Assembly (NCBI GenBank): GCA_003142815.1
Contig: PLNP01000015.1
Location: 93,294-157,293 of the forward strand
Source: Rhodanobacteraceae bacterium
GTDB taxonomy: Bacteria; Pseudomonadota; Gammaproteobacteria; Xanthomonadales; Rhodanobacteraceae
Length of the DNA stretch: 64,000 nt
Reading direction: 5' to 3'
In this document: positions 42,818 through 51,996 of the stretch, piece by piece
How the letters are laid out: each line of letters opens with the position of its first letter
How positions within the stretch are numbered: position 1 is the first letter of the stretch
Program-made: the position numbers and the translations under genes
Notes under the pieces: model-generated
What the model was told of the DNA's origin: nothing
What the model saw: only the letters and a program-made list of their open reading frames with translations
The model's database searches: none

Positions 42818-43180
42818 ATGAATACGCATGGGATGCTGTTGACCATCATCATTCTGTTCGCAATCGCGGCTGCGGGAGGCTTGATCATGGCCGGGGTGCG
42901 GATCTTACGGCAGCGTAATCCGCCTGCGTGGCTGGCTATGGCACATGGACTGCTCGCCGGGGCCGGGTTGACCCTGTTGCTGTTCGCCGCGTTCACCGTC
43001 GGCATCCCGACCATCGCGCTATGGGCGCTGATTCTTCTGCTGATTGCCGCTGCGGGCGGCCTGTTGATGAATCTCGGCTACCAGTGGAAGCAGAAAATGC
43101 TGCCCAAGCCCTTGATGTATGCCCATGTCTTGATCGCGGCGGCGGGTTTCATCCTGTTGATAGCGGGTGCGATCGAATAG
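42818..43180 (+). CDS. Small four-helix membrane protein
   Basis: 120 residues with four hydrophobic helices (about 5-27, 38-62, 65-86, 97-118) and short charged loops (RILRQRNPP, QWKQKMLPKP). No family is recognised. A decayed, internally deleted copy lies at 46206-46390. The two copies flank the glucoamylase-like and oxidoreductase genes in direct orientation. Confidence 0.7.
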   Translation: MNTHGMLLTIIILFAIAAAGGLIMAGVRILRQRNPPAWLAMAHGLLAGAGLTLLLFAAFTVGIPTIALWALILLLIAAAGGLLMNLGYQWKQKMLPKPLMYAHVLIAAAGFILLIAGAIE

Positions 43181-43357
43181 CGCACGCGTCGGTGATGCGG
43201 CAAAAAGCTTGGGTAGGGGTGCGCGGAAACTTATCTCACGTGCGTAGGGCTTGCCGACACGAGCATGGATTTACATGGGACCGCCAACAACCGCACACGC
43301 ACCCGCGTATTTACACGCCACCGCCCACAAGCACCCTGTTATCGCCGCGAATTTGCC

Positions 43358-44695
43358 ATGCTCGGAACCTATTCGATGACACCGATATCCACTCTCTCGG
43401 ACGAGGCACTGCTCGATCAGCTGCAGCGCGCCGCATTCGGCTACTTCCCGCAGACAATGAACCCGCTCAATGGACTGGTGGCCGACAATTCTCGTGACAA
43501 CTCACCCGTCAGCATCGCCGTAGTCGGGTTTGCGCTGTCGTCGTATCCGGTGGCGGTCGAACGGGGCTGGATGGAGCGCGCCGATGCGACCCAACGCAGC
43601 CTTACGGCGCTGCGTTTCTTCCGCAACAGCGATCAGAGCGGCAGCCCCACCGCGACCGGCTTTAAGGGCTTCTACTACCATTTCCTCGACATCCGCACGG
43701 GCGCTCGCGTCTGGCAATCAGAGCTGTCGATGATCGATACCGCGCTGCTCATCGCCGGTGCGCTGACCGCGAGCATGTATTTCACGGCGGATACGCCAGA
43801 CGAAATCGAGCTGCGCGAACTGGTCGACTTCCTGTATCGCCGCATCGACTGGCGCTGGGCACAGGATGACGGTGACACGATCCGGCAAGGCTGGAAACCC
43901 GAATGCGGATTCCTGCACTACGGCTGGGAAGGTTATAGCGAAGCCATCTTGCTGTACGTGCTTGCCATGGGTTCGCCCACGCATCCGATCACGGGCGATT
44001 GCTACAAGGCATGGACCGCCACCTATCAGTGGGAAAACCTGTACGACCACGACTATCTCTATGCGGGGCCGCTGTTCGTGCATCATTTCTCGCACGCATG
44101 GATCGATTTTCGCGGTATCCGCGACAGCTTCATGCGCGAGAAGCGCTCGGACTATTTCGAAAACAGCCAACGCGCCGCCTATATCCATCGCGAGTACGCC
44201 CAGCGCAACCCGCACGAGTTCGCCGGCTATGATGAAAACTGCTGGGGCTTGTCTTCCTGCGATGGTCCAAGCGACGAGCAGCTGGATGTGTCCAACGAAC
44301 CGCGGCGCCTGTTCGGTTATGCCGCGCGTGGCGTGCCATACGGGCCGGACGACGGCACCCTGTCCGCTCCGTCCGTACTCGCGTCGCTGCCGTTCGCACC
44401 CGAGATCGTCCTGGACACCGTGCGCAGCATGATCGCGCGCTATCCGGAGATGTTGCGCGATGGTCGCTTGTCGAGCAGTTTCAACCCGACGCTTACCGAC
44501 GCCAACGAATGTGCATGGGTTTCCGCGGGGCACTTCGGGCTCGATCAGGGCATCGTGCTCATGATGATCGAAAACCATCGCACCGAGCGGATCTGGCGGC
44601 TGATGCGCGATTGCCCGTACATCAGGAACGGTTTGCACCATGCCGGATTCCGCGGCGGCTGGCTGCAGCAACCTTCCACGCCTGGAGCACGCTGA
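43358..44695 (+). CDS. Glucoamylase-like (GH/cyclic-glucan synthase C-terminal type) protein
   Basis: 445 residues matching the glycoamylase-like domain also found at the end of cyclic beta-1,2-glucan synthases. AAFGYFPQTMNPLNGLVADN, IAVVGFALSSYPVAVERGWM, GFKGFYYHFLDIRTGARVWQ then SELSMIDTALLIAG, AGPLFVHHFSHAWIDFRGIR and NCWGLSSCDGPS are characteristic. No signal peptide is evident from the chosen start, so it may be cytoplasmic. Start alternatives are 43265 and 43376. It is joined to the next gene by a TGATG overlap, implying a linked role. Substrate is unknown; a beta-glucan is a reasonable guess. Confidence 0.8.
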   Translation: MLGTYSMTPISTLSDEALLDQLQRAAFGYFPQTMNPLNGLVADNSRDNSPVSIAVVGFALSSYPVAVERGWMERADATQRSLTALRFFRNSDQSGSPTATGFKGFYYHFLDIRTGARVWQSELSMIDTALLIAGALTASMYFTADTPDEIELRELVDFLYRRIDWRWAQDDGDTIRQGWKPECGFLHYGWEGYSEAILLYVLAMGSPTHPITGDCYKAWTATYQWENLYDHDYLYAGPLFVHHFSHAWIDFRGIRDSFMREKRSDYFENSQRAAYIHREYAQRNPHEFAGYDENCWGLSSCDGPSDEQLDVSNEPRRLFGYAARGVPYGPDDGTLSAPSVLASLPFAPEIVLDTVRSMIARYPEMLRDGRLSSSFNPTLTDANECAWVSAGHFGLDQGIVLMMIENHRTERIWRLMRDCPYIRNGLHHAGFRGGWLQQPSTPGAR

Positions 44696-46221
44696 TGTCG
44701 CCGCAGAACAACTCATCGATAACCACACCGCAGGACACGTATGAGCGCGAGCGCCTTGCCAATGTGCATCCTCCCTCGTGGAACAACCCGAAACCTGCGG
44801 ACTGCTACCAGTTGGTGATTGTCGGTGCCGGTCCGGCAGGCTTGGCCGCCGCGGAAACGGCAGCCGCGCTCGGTGCCAAGGTTGCGCTGATCGAACGCCA
44901 CCTGATTGGCGGCACTTGTCTGAATACCGGCTGCGTACCGTCGAAAACGATCATCCGCACATCGCGGCTGTATGCCGAAATGCGCGACGCAAAACGCTAT
45001 GGCGCGCAGATCCCGGACGATATTCGGGTCGACTTTGCCGCCGTGATGGAGCGCGTGCGGCGTATCCGTACCCACCTCAGCAGCGACGATTCGGTGCGGC
45101 GACTGGCCGCGGTCGGCGTGGATGTGTTCTTCGGCAACGTGCGCTTCGTCGGTGCCGACACGTTGACGGTTAATGAGGAAAAACTGTGCTTCAAGAAGGC
45201 CCTGATCGCGACCGGCGCGCGACCGCATATCCCGTCGATCCCCGGCCTCAGGGAGGCCGGCTTCCTGACCAACGCGAACGTATTCAACCTGACCGAACTG
45301 CCGCGCCGCCTGCTGGTGATCGGCGGCGGCCCGCTCGGCTGCGAACTGGCCCAGGCCTTCTGTCGATTGGGTGCACAAACCACCATCGTGCAGGACATGC
45401 CCCTGTTTCTTGACGGGGAAGAACGCGACGCGGCACAGATTCTCTCGGATGCGTTTGCGCGCGACGGCATCGAGGTACGGCTGAACACCAGCGCGGTTGC
45501 CGTGCGCGTGGAAGATGGGCAGAAACTGGTTGATCTGGTCAGCGACGATTACCAGAACACGATTGCAGTCGATGCGATCCTCACCGGCAGCGGCCGTGCG
45601 CCGAATGTCGAAGGACTGAACCTCGAAGCTGCCGGCGTTGACTACGATGCCGGCAGCGGCATCCGTGTCGACGACTTTCTGCGTACCAGCAATCCGCATA
45701 TCTATGCCGCCGGAGACGTATGTCTGGAGCACAAGTACGCCCATACCGCCACGGCCTCGGCGCGCATCGTGGTACAGAATGCATTGTTCCGCGGTCGCGA
45801 GCGGTTGAGCGCGCTGGTCATCCCGTGGTGCACGTTCACCGATCCGGAAATCGCCCACGTCGGCCTGTACGTTCGGGAGGCCAACCGGCAGGGCATCCCA
45901 GTGAAGACCTTCATTATCTTGATGCACGAAATCGATCGCGCGGTTACCGACAGCGAGGATGCAGGCTTCGTGAAAATCCACGTCAGGGAGCGCACGGATC
46001 AGATTCTCGGCGCGACCATCGTTGCCCGCCACGCGGGTGACATGATCAACGAGATCACCTTGGCGATGGTGGCGGGTATCGGCCTGCGCACGCTCGCCCG
46101 GGTTATCCACGCCTACGACACGCAAGCCGAAGCGATCCAAAGAGCCGCCGAAGCCTACAACCGCACGCGCCTGACCCCACGTATCCAATCGCGGCTGCGT
46201 CGATCATGGACAATCCGCTAG
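44695..46221 (+). CDS. FAD-dependent pyridine nucleotide-disulfide oxidoreductase (mercuric reductase-like)
   Basis: 508 residues. FAD-binding GAGPAGLAAAE, the redox disulfide GGTCLNTGCVPSKT, NAD-binding GGGPLGCELAQAF and the FAD aspartate in IYAAGDVCLEHKYAHTA are present. The C-terminal dimer region is IHAYDTQAEAIQRAAEAYNR, so the His-Glu pair of true lipoamide or glutathione reductases and the vicinal Cys pair of MerA are absent. The substrate is probably not Hg(II). It is coupled to the glucoamylase-like gene by TGATG. Confidence 0.85.
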   Translation: MSPQNNSSITTPQDTYERERLANVHPPSWNNPKPADCYQLVIVGAGPAGLAAAETAAALGAKVALIERHLIGGTCLNTGCVPSKTIIRTSRLYAEMRDAKRYGAQIPDDIRVDFAAVMERVRRIRTHLSSDDSVRRLAAVGVDVFFGNVRFVGADTLTVNEEKLCFKKALIATGARPHIPSIPGLREAGFLTNANVFNLTELPRRLLVIGGGPLGCELAQAFCRLGAQTTIVQDMPLFLDGEERDAAQILSDAFARDGIEVRLNTSAVAVRVEDGQKLVDLVSDDYQNTIAVDAILTGSGRAPNVEGLNLEAAGVDYDAGSGIRVDDFLRTSNPHIYAAGDVCLEHKYAHTATASARIVVQNALFRGRERLSALVIPWCTFTDPEIAHVGLYVREANRQGIPVKTFIILMHEIDRAVTDSEDAGFVKIHVRERTDQILGATIVARHAGDMINEITLAMVAGIGLRTLARVIHAYDTQAEAIQRAAEAYNRTRLTPRIQSRLRRSWTIR

Positions 46222-46390
46222 CGTGGCTAGCCATACCGCATCGCCTGCTCGCCGCGGCCAGGATGACCCTGTTGCTGTTTGCCACATGCACCGTCGGCAT
46301 CCCGACTATCGCCGTATATGGAAATAACTGCCGCTGCCGAAACCGTTGATTTACGTCCACGCCTTGATCGTTCACGCCATCCCGGGCGCG
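46206..46390 (+). pseudogene. Decayed copy of the small membrane protein gene
   Basis: Matches the 42818-43180 gene in several blocks, including GGATGACCCTGTTGCTGTTT and ACCGTCGGCATCCCGACTAT, with an internal deletion of about 90 nt and lost frame. Within the 46222-46616 gap, an open piece from about 46431 to 46599 on the plus strand (NAEGLLDGDPRRAILRAAQS) is unrecognised. Confidence 0.8.
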
Positions 46391-46616
46391 ACGGAATCAA
46401 GTCGCGCCGTAGACGCCACCTAGGGGGGTGCGCGGTGAAAGCTGAATGCGGTGGAGATGCGGGTGCCATGCTGGGCTGGGCATCGCGCGCAGATCAACCT
46501 CTACAAGTCAACGCGGAAGGTCTCCTCGACGGCGACCCACGGCGCGCGATCCTGCGCGCGGCGCAGAGCATCGTCGATGCGGCGATCGCGGCAACGTGAA
46601 CGACGCACCGGGCCGC

Positions 46617-47627
46617 TCACCGTGCTCCATCGCACCCTTGCGCACCCGCCTGCGCCACTCCCGCATCACGGACCAGATACTGTACACAGAACAGCCGCTC
46701 CGCATCGGTCCACACCTGCGCGACGCGAAGCCCGGCCTCCGCGGCCAGGCGCGCGAAATCCTCAAGCGCGTATTTGCAGCTCAATTCCACCAGCATCGCC
46801 TCGCCGGCGGCGAAATGCGCGGTGATGCCGGCGACATGGACGTCCTGCTTGCGCACGCTGATGAGGTGCGTCTCGATGCACCCGGCGATACGGTTGTAGA
46901 TCGCACGATGGCGGAACGCGGCGAGATCGAAATCCGCGCCGAGTTCGCGGTTCAGCCGCATCAACAGGTTCAGCGTGAATTGCGCGGTGATGCCGGCAGC
47001 GTCGTTGTAGGCGGCCTCGATGACGGCGGGATCTTTCTTCAGATCGATGCCGATCAGTGCGCCCCCATTCGGCCCCATTTCCGCGCGCATCTTGCGTAAC
47101 AGGGCCACGCCATCGGCACCGTCGAAATTGCCGATCGTCGAGCCCGGAAAATACACCACCGTCCGGCGCCGACGGCCACGCGGCTGTACCGGCGAGACCG
47201 GCTGCGTGAAATCGGCGCATACCGGCAGGATCTCCAGCTCCGGCAACGCGGCGTGCAGATGGGCAACGCTGGCCGAGAGCGCGTCGTGCGCGAGTTCCAC
47301 CGGCATGTAGGCCGCAGGCCGCTGCAGATGTTCGAGCAGGAGCCGCGTCTTGATGCCAGTGCCGCTGCCGTATTCCAGCAGCAGGACTTCCGGGCCGAGA
47401 ACCGCCGCGATCGCGCCCGCATAGTCGCGCATGATCGCAAGTTCAGTGCGGGTCAGGTAATACTCAGGCTGTACGCAGATCTGCTCGAACAGATGCGAAC
47501 CGCGCGCGTCGTAGAAGTACTTCGACGGCAGGTGCTTGGGCCGCCGACCGAGACCGAGCCGTACATCGTTCGCCAGTTCATCGCTGTTCGGCCGGGGGCC
47601 ATCGAGACGGATCGGGCACAACGGCAT
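46617..47627 (-). CDS. egtD: L-histidine N-alpha-methyltransferase EgtD
   Basis: 336-residue SAM-dependent methyltransferase that trimethylates histidine to hercynine in ergothioneine synthesis. PKHLPSKYFYDARGSHLFEQ, EYYLTRTELAIM, LLLEYGSGTGIKTRLLLEHL (SAM loop) and VVYFPGSTIGNFD are diagnostic of the family (DUF2260-type EgtD). It starts 2 nt after the egtB stop, so the two form one operon. Confidence 0.95.
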   Translation of the reverse strand: MPLCPIRLDGPRPNSDELANDVRLGLGRRPKHLPSKYFYDARGSHLFEQICVQPEYYLTRTELAIMRDYAGAIAAVLGPEVLLLEYGSGTGIKTRLLLEHLQRPAAYMPVELAHDALSASVAHLHAALPELEILPVCADFTQPVSPVQPRGRRRRTVVYFPGSTIGNFDGADGVALLRKMRAEMGPNGGALIGIDLKKDPAVIEAAYNDAAGITAQFTLNLLMRLNRELGADFDLAAFRHRAIYNRIAGCIETHLISVRKQDVHVAGITAHFAAGEAMLVELSCKYALEDFARLAAEAGLRVAQVWTDAERLFCVQYLVRDAGVAQAGAQGCDGAR

Positions 47628-47629
47628 GC

Positions 47630-49000
47630 TCACGCATCCCTCGCCAGGCGGATGCCGCTGAACTGCCAGCGATCGGCAGGATGGAAGAAGTTGCGGTAGC
47701 TCGCGCGGATATGCTCGGCCGGCGTGGCGCAGGAGCCGCCGCGCAGCACCCATTGTCCACACATGAACTTCGCGTTGTACTCGCCGAGCGATCCGCCGAG
47801 GGCGCGAAAGCCCGGATAACCGACGTACGGGCTCGACGTCCATTCCCAGACGTCGCCGTAGAGTTGCTGCACGCCTGTTGCGGATGGCGGTGGTTGCGGC
47901 TCGAGATAGCCCGAGTCCTGCAGATTGCCTGCGCACGGTGACTCGGCCGCGATATTTTCCCACTCCGCCTCAGTCGGCAGACGCATGCCGGCCCCGCGCG
48001 CGAACGCGTCGGCTTCGAAGAAACTGACGTGGCAGACCGGCGCCAGCGGATCAAGCGCACGGCGGCCGCCGAGGGTGAACGCGCTGTCGAGATCCTCGCT
48101 CCAGTAAAGCGGCCGCGCCCAGCCGCGTTGTTGCACGACATCCCAACCTTCGGTCAGCCATAGCGCGGGTTGGCGATAGCCACCGTTGCGGATGAAGTCG
48201 CGGTACTCGCCGTTGTTGATCGGCCGGCTCGCGACCGCGTGAGGGTGCAACAACACGCGATGGCGAGGCGTCTCGTTGTCGAACGCGAAACCGGCGCCGG
48301 CGTGGCCGATCTCGGCGATGCCCTCGCGACCCGCCACGAACGCGAGCGGCACGGGCTCCGCGCAATGCAAAACCGGCAACGTGTCGAGATATGCTGGCTC
48401 GAGAGGATTGACCGAGAACACATGCTTGATATCGGTCAGCAGCAATTCCTGGTGCTGCTGTTCATGCTGCAGTCCGAGGCTGACGACGAACGCGGTCTCC
48501 GCATCGGCGTCACGCGTCAGCACGGCGAGCAGGCGCTCGTCGATCCGCGCGCGGTAGTCCAATACCTCGGCCAGGGTCGGGCGCGACAGCAGACCGCGTT
48601 CGCCGCGCGCATGCATCGGGCCGACGGACTGATAGTAGGAATTGAACAGGTACAGCCAATCCGGATGGACGGGTCGATACGCCGGATCGCGGGCGAGGAC
48701 GAACCGCTCGAAGAACCAGGTCGTGTGCGCCAGATGCCACTTGGTCGGGCTGACCTCGGGCATCGACTGCACGACGGTGTCCTCGGGCGCGAGCGGCGCG
48801 CACAGCGACAGCGTGCGCGAGCGGATACGCTGGCAGCACTCGGCCAGCGACTCTTCGGTAGTGCGGACGGATGCTGCGATCGCCAAGGTTTTCCTCCGCC
48901 GCTTGCCTCGCCCGCGCGTCGGTAGTTGGCGACGCGCCGCTGGCACGAACCGGCGTGAACGGGACTTGCCAGCTTGCCGCGCGGCCAGCGGCAGTGTCAA
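47630..49000 (-). CDS. egtB: Ergothioneine biosynthesis protein EgtB (hercynine oxygenase)
   Basis: 456-residue iron-dependent sulfoxide synthase. An N-terminal DinB-like domain carries the three-His iron site (WHLAHTTWFFE and HEQQHQELLL). A C-terminal formylglycine-generating-enzyme-like domain follows, with GMRLPTEAEWE, GDVWEWTSSPYVGYPG, GQWVLRGGSCATP and YRNFFHP. The N-terminal ~40 residues are basic and unlike the family, so the true start may be later. It precedes egtD on the same strand. Confidence 0.93.
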   Translation of the reverse strand: MTLPLAARQAGKSRSRRFVPAARRQLPTRGRGKRRRKTLAIAASVRTTEESLAECCQRIRSRTLSLCAPLAPEDTVVQSMPEVSPTKWHLAHTTWFFERFVLARDPAYRPVHPDWLYLFNSYYQSVGPMHARGERGLLSRPTLAEVLDYRARIDERLLAVLTRDADAETAFVVSLGLQHEQQHQELLLTDIKHVFSVNPLEPAYLDTLPVLHCAEPVPLAFVAGREGIAEIGHAGAGFAFDNETPRHRVLLHPHAVASRPINNGEYRDFIRNGGYRQPALWLTEGWDVVQQRGWARPLYWSEDLDSAFTLGGRRALDPLAPVCHVSFFEADAFARGAGMRLPTEAEWENIAAESPCAGNLQDSGYLEPQPPPSATGVQQLYGDVWEWTSSPYVGYPGFRALGGSLGEYNAKFMCGQWVLRGGSCATPAEHIRASYRNFFHPADRWQFSGIRLARDA

Positions 49001-49033
49001 CGCCGACTGGCCAGACAGTCTGCGCGCCTTCGC

Positions 49034-50257
49034 TCAATCCGAGGGTTTGGCGATGGCGACAGGCACGGCAGCCGATGTCGCGGCGGGCGTTTCGGCGCCG
49101 ATACGCCGCCGCGCCGCGCGCCGCGCCCATTGGTCCGCATACCGATGGCCGAGACGGATGCATGGCTTCTCAATGAAGCGATAGACCAACGCCGCCAGCG
49201 CGATCGTCAGCCCCGCATTGACGAGCAGATACACGCCCAGATGCTGGGTGCGCCACCACGACCCGGCCGGCTGTTGTTCCAGCCACCAAAAAATCGGGTA
49301 GTAGACGACGAGATGGAACAGATAGATCGAATAGCTGATTGCGCCGAGCCAGTCGGTAATGCGCGTCTCGATGCGAGCGACGGACGTGCCGGCAATGAAA
49401 AACAGCAGGCCCAGCCCATCCGAAACCACGTAGTTGCGCAGAAAACCGTGCGCCCATCCCGCACCGACAGGAAACACCACCAGATAGTAGATCAGTAGGC
49501 CGCACAAGATTTTTCGCGCGTTGGCCAAGTCTGTTGTGCCTGACTCCGCCATGCAAAGGCGGTACAGCGTGCCACACAGCATCAACGAAAGATGCAGGCA
49601 CCAGAACGCCGGCGTCAGCCCCATCACCGGTGTGCCGAGCCATATCAGCAAAATGGAGAGCGAATGCACGAAGGCGAGAAACATCGCGAGCAAGCCTATG
49701 CGAACCGGGTTGTATAGGCTGCGGGTGAGAAAGAGCACGACGCAAAGCAGATAAAATCCGAGTTCGACCAGCAGCGTCCAATACACCCCCTGCGCGGCCG
49801 GCGCGCCGACGATGTCCTGAAGCAGGGTCAGATTGACCAGGAAATCCCTCACGCCGAAAGGCTGGCCCCACAACCAGCAGGTGGCTAAAGCACCCAAAGG
49901 GATTGACAGCCAGTACGCCGGATAAATGCGGAACACGCGCTTGATCAGGAACGAGCCGACCGGTGCTGTGCGATCAGGGTGGATGCTGAAAGGAATCACG
50001 AACCCACTGATCAGAAAAAACGCGACTATTCCGACGCGGCCGACATCAAGGTTTTGGGCTATGTCGTACAACCAGTGCCCACCTATAACCGCTTCACCGT
50101 CCAGCTTGACGTAGCTCTGCGTGACATGAAGCCAGACGACGAGTAACGCAGCAATCGCGCGCAACGAATCGATGTAGCGCAGGCGCGAATCCGCGCGATG
50201 CATATTGTGTCCGGCGGCGCCCTTCGGACGGGGCACTGGCGCAACTATCTGGATCAT
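49034..50257 (-). CDS. Acyltransferase-3 family membrane protein (OafA/YrhL-like)
   Basis: 407 residues with about ten membrane helices. RYIDSLRAIAALLVVWLHVT near the N-terminus carries the conserved Arg and His of acyltransferase-3 proteins, followed by GIVAFFLISGFVI and IKRVFRIYPAYW. Such proteins O-acylate surface polysaccharides or other glycans. An internal ATG at 50203 (MHRADSRLR) is a likely start as it precedes the conserved region directly. Confidence 0.88.
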   Translation of the reverse strand: MIQIVAPVPRPKGAAGHNMHRADSRLRYIDSLRAIAALLVVWLHVTQSYVKLDGEAVIGGHWLYDIAQNLDVGRVGIVAFFLISGFVIPFSIHPDRTAPVGSFLIKRVFRIYPAYWLSIPLGALATCWLWGQPFGVRDFLVNLTLLQDIVGAPAAQGVYWTLLVELGFYLLCVVLFLTRSLYNPVRIGLLAMFLAFVHSLSILLIWLGTPVMGLTPAFWCLHLSLMLCGTLYRLCMAESGTTDLANARKILCGLLIYYLVVFPVGAGWAHGFLRNYVVSDGLGLLFFIAGTSVARIETRITDWLGAISYSIYLFHLVVYYPIFWWLEQQPAGSWWRTQHLGVYLLVNAGLTIALAALVYRFIEKPCIRLGHRYADQWARRAARRRIGAETPAATSAAVPVAIAKPSD

Positions 50258-50279
50258 CCCAACAGGATCCAGGCGCGGA

Positions 50280-50582
50280 TCAAAGGCGGACGCGGCGGCG
50301 CAGGATGTCCCAAAACATCACCCAATCGCCGGCGAAGCTGTAGAACGGATGCCTGAACGTCGCCGGGCGATTCTTCTCGAACACGACATGGCCGATCCAG
50401 GCGAAGCCATAACCGAACAGCGGTGCCAGCCACAACCAACGCGCATCGCGCGCGCAGATCGCGATCAGAAGCGCCACCAACACCAACGCGCTGCCGATGA
50501 AATGCAGACGGCGGCAGTTGCGGTTGGAATGCTCGGCGAGATAGAACGGATAGAACTCGCGAAAACTGGTGTAGTGGGACAT
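50280..50582 (-). CDS. Mpo1/DUF962-type small membrane protein
   Basis: 100 residues. FREFYPFYLAEHSNRNCRRL contains the conserved His of the DUF962/Mpo1-like family, and two helices and GHVVFEKNRPATFRHPFYSF complete the signature. The yeast homologue is an Fe-dependent dioxygenase of fatty acid alpha-oxidation; bacterial role is unproven. It lies 22 nt downstream of pirin. Confidence 0.85.
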   Translation of the reverse strand: MSHYTSFREFYPFYLAEHSNRNCRRLHFIGSALVLVALLIAICARDARWLWLAPLFGYGFAWIGHVVFEKNRPATFRHPFYSFAGDWVMFWDILRRRVRL

Positions 50583-50604
50583 CCAAACCTCGCGTTCGCA
50601 CGCT

Positions 50605-51480
50605 TCAATGCTCGGGCAAGGGGATGAATTGTGTTTCGCCAGGAACCTGCCCGAAGCGTTGCGCCAGCCAGTCGGCCTTTGCACGTTCGATGCGCTGTTT
50701 GCCGGACGAGACGAAATTCCACCAGAGGAAGCGCTCGCCATCGAGCGCTGCGCCGCCGCAGAGGAGGACACGCGCGGCGCTGGCAGCGCTGATTTCGACA
50801 TCGCGTCCGCTCGACAATACCAGCATCCGCTCGGCCGGCACAGGCTCACCATCGACCCGCACCGCGCCCGCAACGACGTAGATCGCGCGTTCCTCGTGCT
50901 CGGGCGGCAAGACCTGCGTGCCCCCTGGCGCGAACTCCACGTCGACATACAAGGTCGGCGCATACACATGCACCGGCGATGTCATGCCGAACGCATGGCC
51001 CGCTATCACGCGCAAGCGCACGCCCTCGCACTCGAATTCGGGCAAGGTATCTGTACTGTAGTGACGAAATTCCGGCTCGGCTTCCTCGTGTGCCTGCGGC
51101 AGCGCAACCCAGGTCTGGATGCCATGCATGCGATGACCGGCGGCCCGCTCCGTTTCCGGGGTGCGCTCCGAATGCACAATGCCGCGTCCGGCGGTCATCC
51201 AATTGACGTCACCGGGACGGATCACCTGCCGGCAACCGAGGCTGTCGTGGTGGGTCAGCGCACCTTCGTAGAGGTAGGTGACCGTGGCAAGGCCGATGTG
51301 CGGATGCGGGCGTACATCAAGCCCGCGACCCGGCGCCAAATCGACGGGGCCGATATGATCGAGGAACACGAACGGCCCGACACGCCTGCACAAGCGGGAC
51401 GGCAACAGCCTGCGCACCGCGAAACCGTCGCCCAGATCGTGCAGACGCGGTTCGATCAAGAACGGAGGATCAGCGGTCAT
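50605..51480 (-). CDS. Pirin-family protein
   Basis: 291-residue bicupin. The N-terminal cupin has HPHIGLATVTYLYEGALTHH and MTAGRGIVHSERTP, giving the metal-binding His/Glu set of pirins. The C-terminal cupin follows with AIYVVAGAVRVDGE. The bacterial members include quercetin-2,3-dioxygenase-like enzymes. Start 51480 is the ATG giving the normal N-terminus; one more lies at 51507. Confidence 0.9.
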   Translation of the reverse strand: MTADPPFLIEPRLHDLGDGFAVRRLLPSRLCRRVGPFVFLDHIGPVDLAPGRGLDVRPHPHIGLATVTYLYEGALTHHDSLGCRQVIRPGDVNWMTAGRGIVHSERTPETERAAGHRMHGIQTWVALPQAHEEAEPEFRHYSTDTLPEFECEGVRLRVIAGHAFGMTSPVHVYAPTLYVDVEFAPGGTQVLPPEHEERAIYVVAGAVRVDGEPVPAERMLVLSSGRDVEISAASAARVLLCGGAALDGERFLWWNFVSSGKQRIERAKADWLAQRFGQVPGETQFIPLPEH

Positions 51481-51529
51481 GGCGCGCGGCAGGGCAAGGT
51501 GCAGCATAATGCCACCATTGCCCTATTGC

Positions 51530-51651
51530 TCCGGCACTCAAATAGTTTGAGTGCCCTCCGCTTGCCCTCCCCTGCACCAGCGGAGGAGGGCAAGGGTGGG
51601 GAGAATTGATTCGGTCTATTTGAATCTGAATTCGTTCCGAATCAATAGCGC
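51530..51651. repeat. Long dispersed repeat, copy 1
   Basis: Carries GAGTGCCCTCCGCTTGCCCT and, at 51606-51639, TTGATTCGGTCTATTTGAAT then CTGAATTCGTTCCG. The latter is the inverse of 62329-62362 with one mismatch in 34. No gene in the 51481-51735 gap. Confidence 0.8.
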
Positions 51652-51735
51652 CAGCAGTCCGTTCCGCGATACCCACTCGGCCGTGACGACTAGCGTAGTG
51701 ACGGCATCACGGGCGACTGTTTGAGCGCGCCGGAA

Positions 51736-51996
51736 TCAGCGCCGACCGCGCTGCGGGCGATCGCTGGCGAGGCCGACACGCAAGGTCGCACCATCCTGGG
51801 TCGAACCGTCGAGACCGGCGATCGCCGCACGCGCCTCATGGCCTTCCATCGCCAGTTCCGCAAAACCGCGGCATTCGTTCTTGAACGGATCTGTCGCCAG
51901 CTTGAGTTTGTGCACGCGGCCGAACTTGCCGAACAGTTCGTTGACGGAATTTTCAGTCGCACTGCGCGGCAATCCGCGCACACTAAGGGTCAGCAT
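51736..51996 (-). CDS. RRM-domain RNA-binding protein
   Basis: 86-residue single RNA-recognition-motif protein. RNP2 is LSVRGLP near residue 3 and RNP1 is CRGFAELAM near residue 42. The second aromatic of RNP1 is intact as Phe. A basic C-terminal tail (RPQRGRR) follows. Such small proteins bind single-stranded RNA and are common in proteobacteria and cyanobacteria, often in cold response. Unknown target here. Confidence 0.85.
   Translation of the reverse strand: MLTLSVRGLPRSATENSVNELFGKFGRVHKLKLATDPFKNECRGFAELAMEGHEARAAIAGLDGSTQDGATLRVGLASDRPQRGRR

Noticed and set aside
44695..46221. Calling the flavoprotein a true mercuric reductase (merA)
   Set aside because: The C-terminal vicinal cysteines and N-terminal heavy-metal domain of MerA are absent, and there are no other mer genes.
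46431..46599. Plus-strand fragment near egtD as a small gene
   Set aside because: No start with a ribosome site and no family match. It sits in duplicated debris, so it is listed only as an unrecognised piece.
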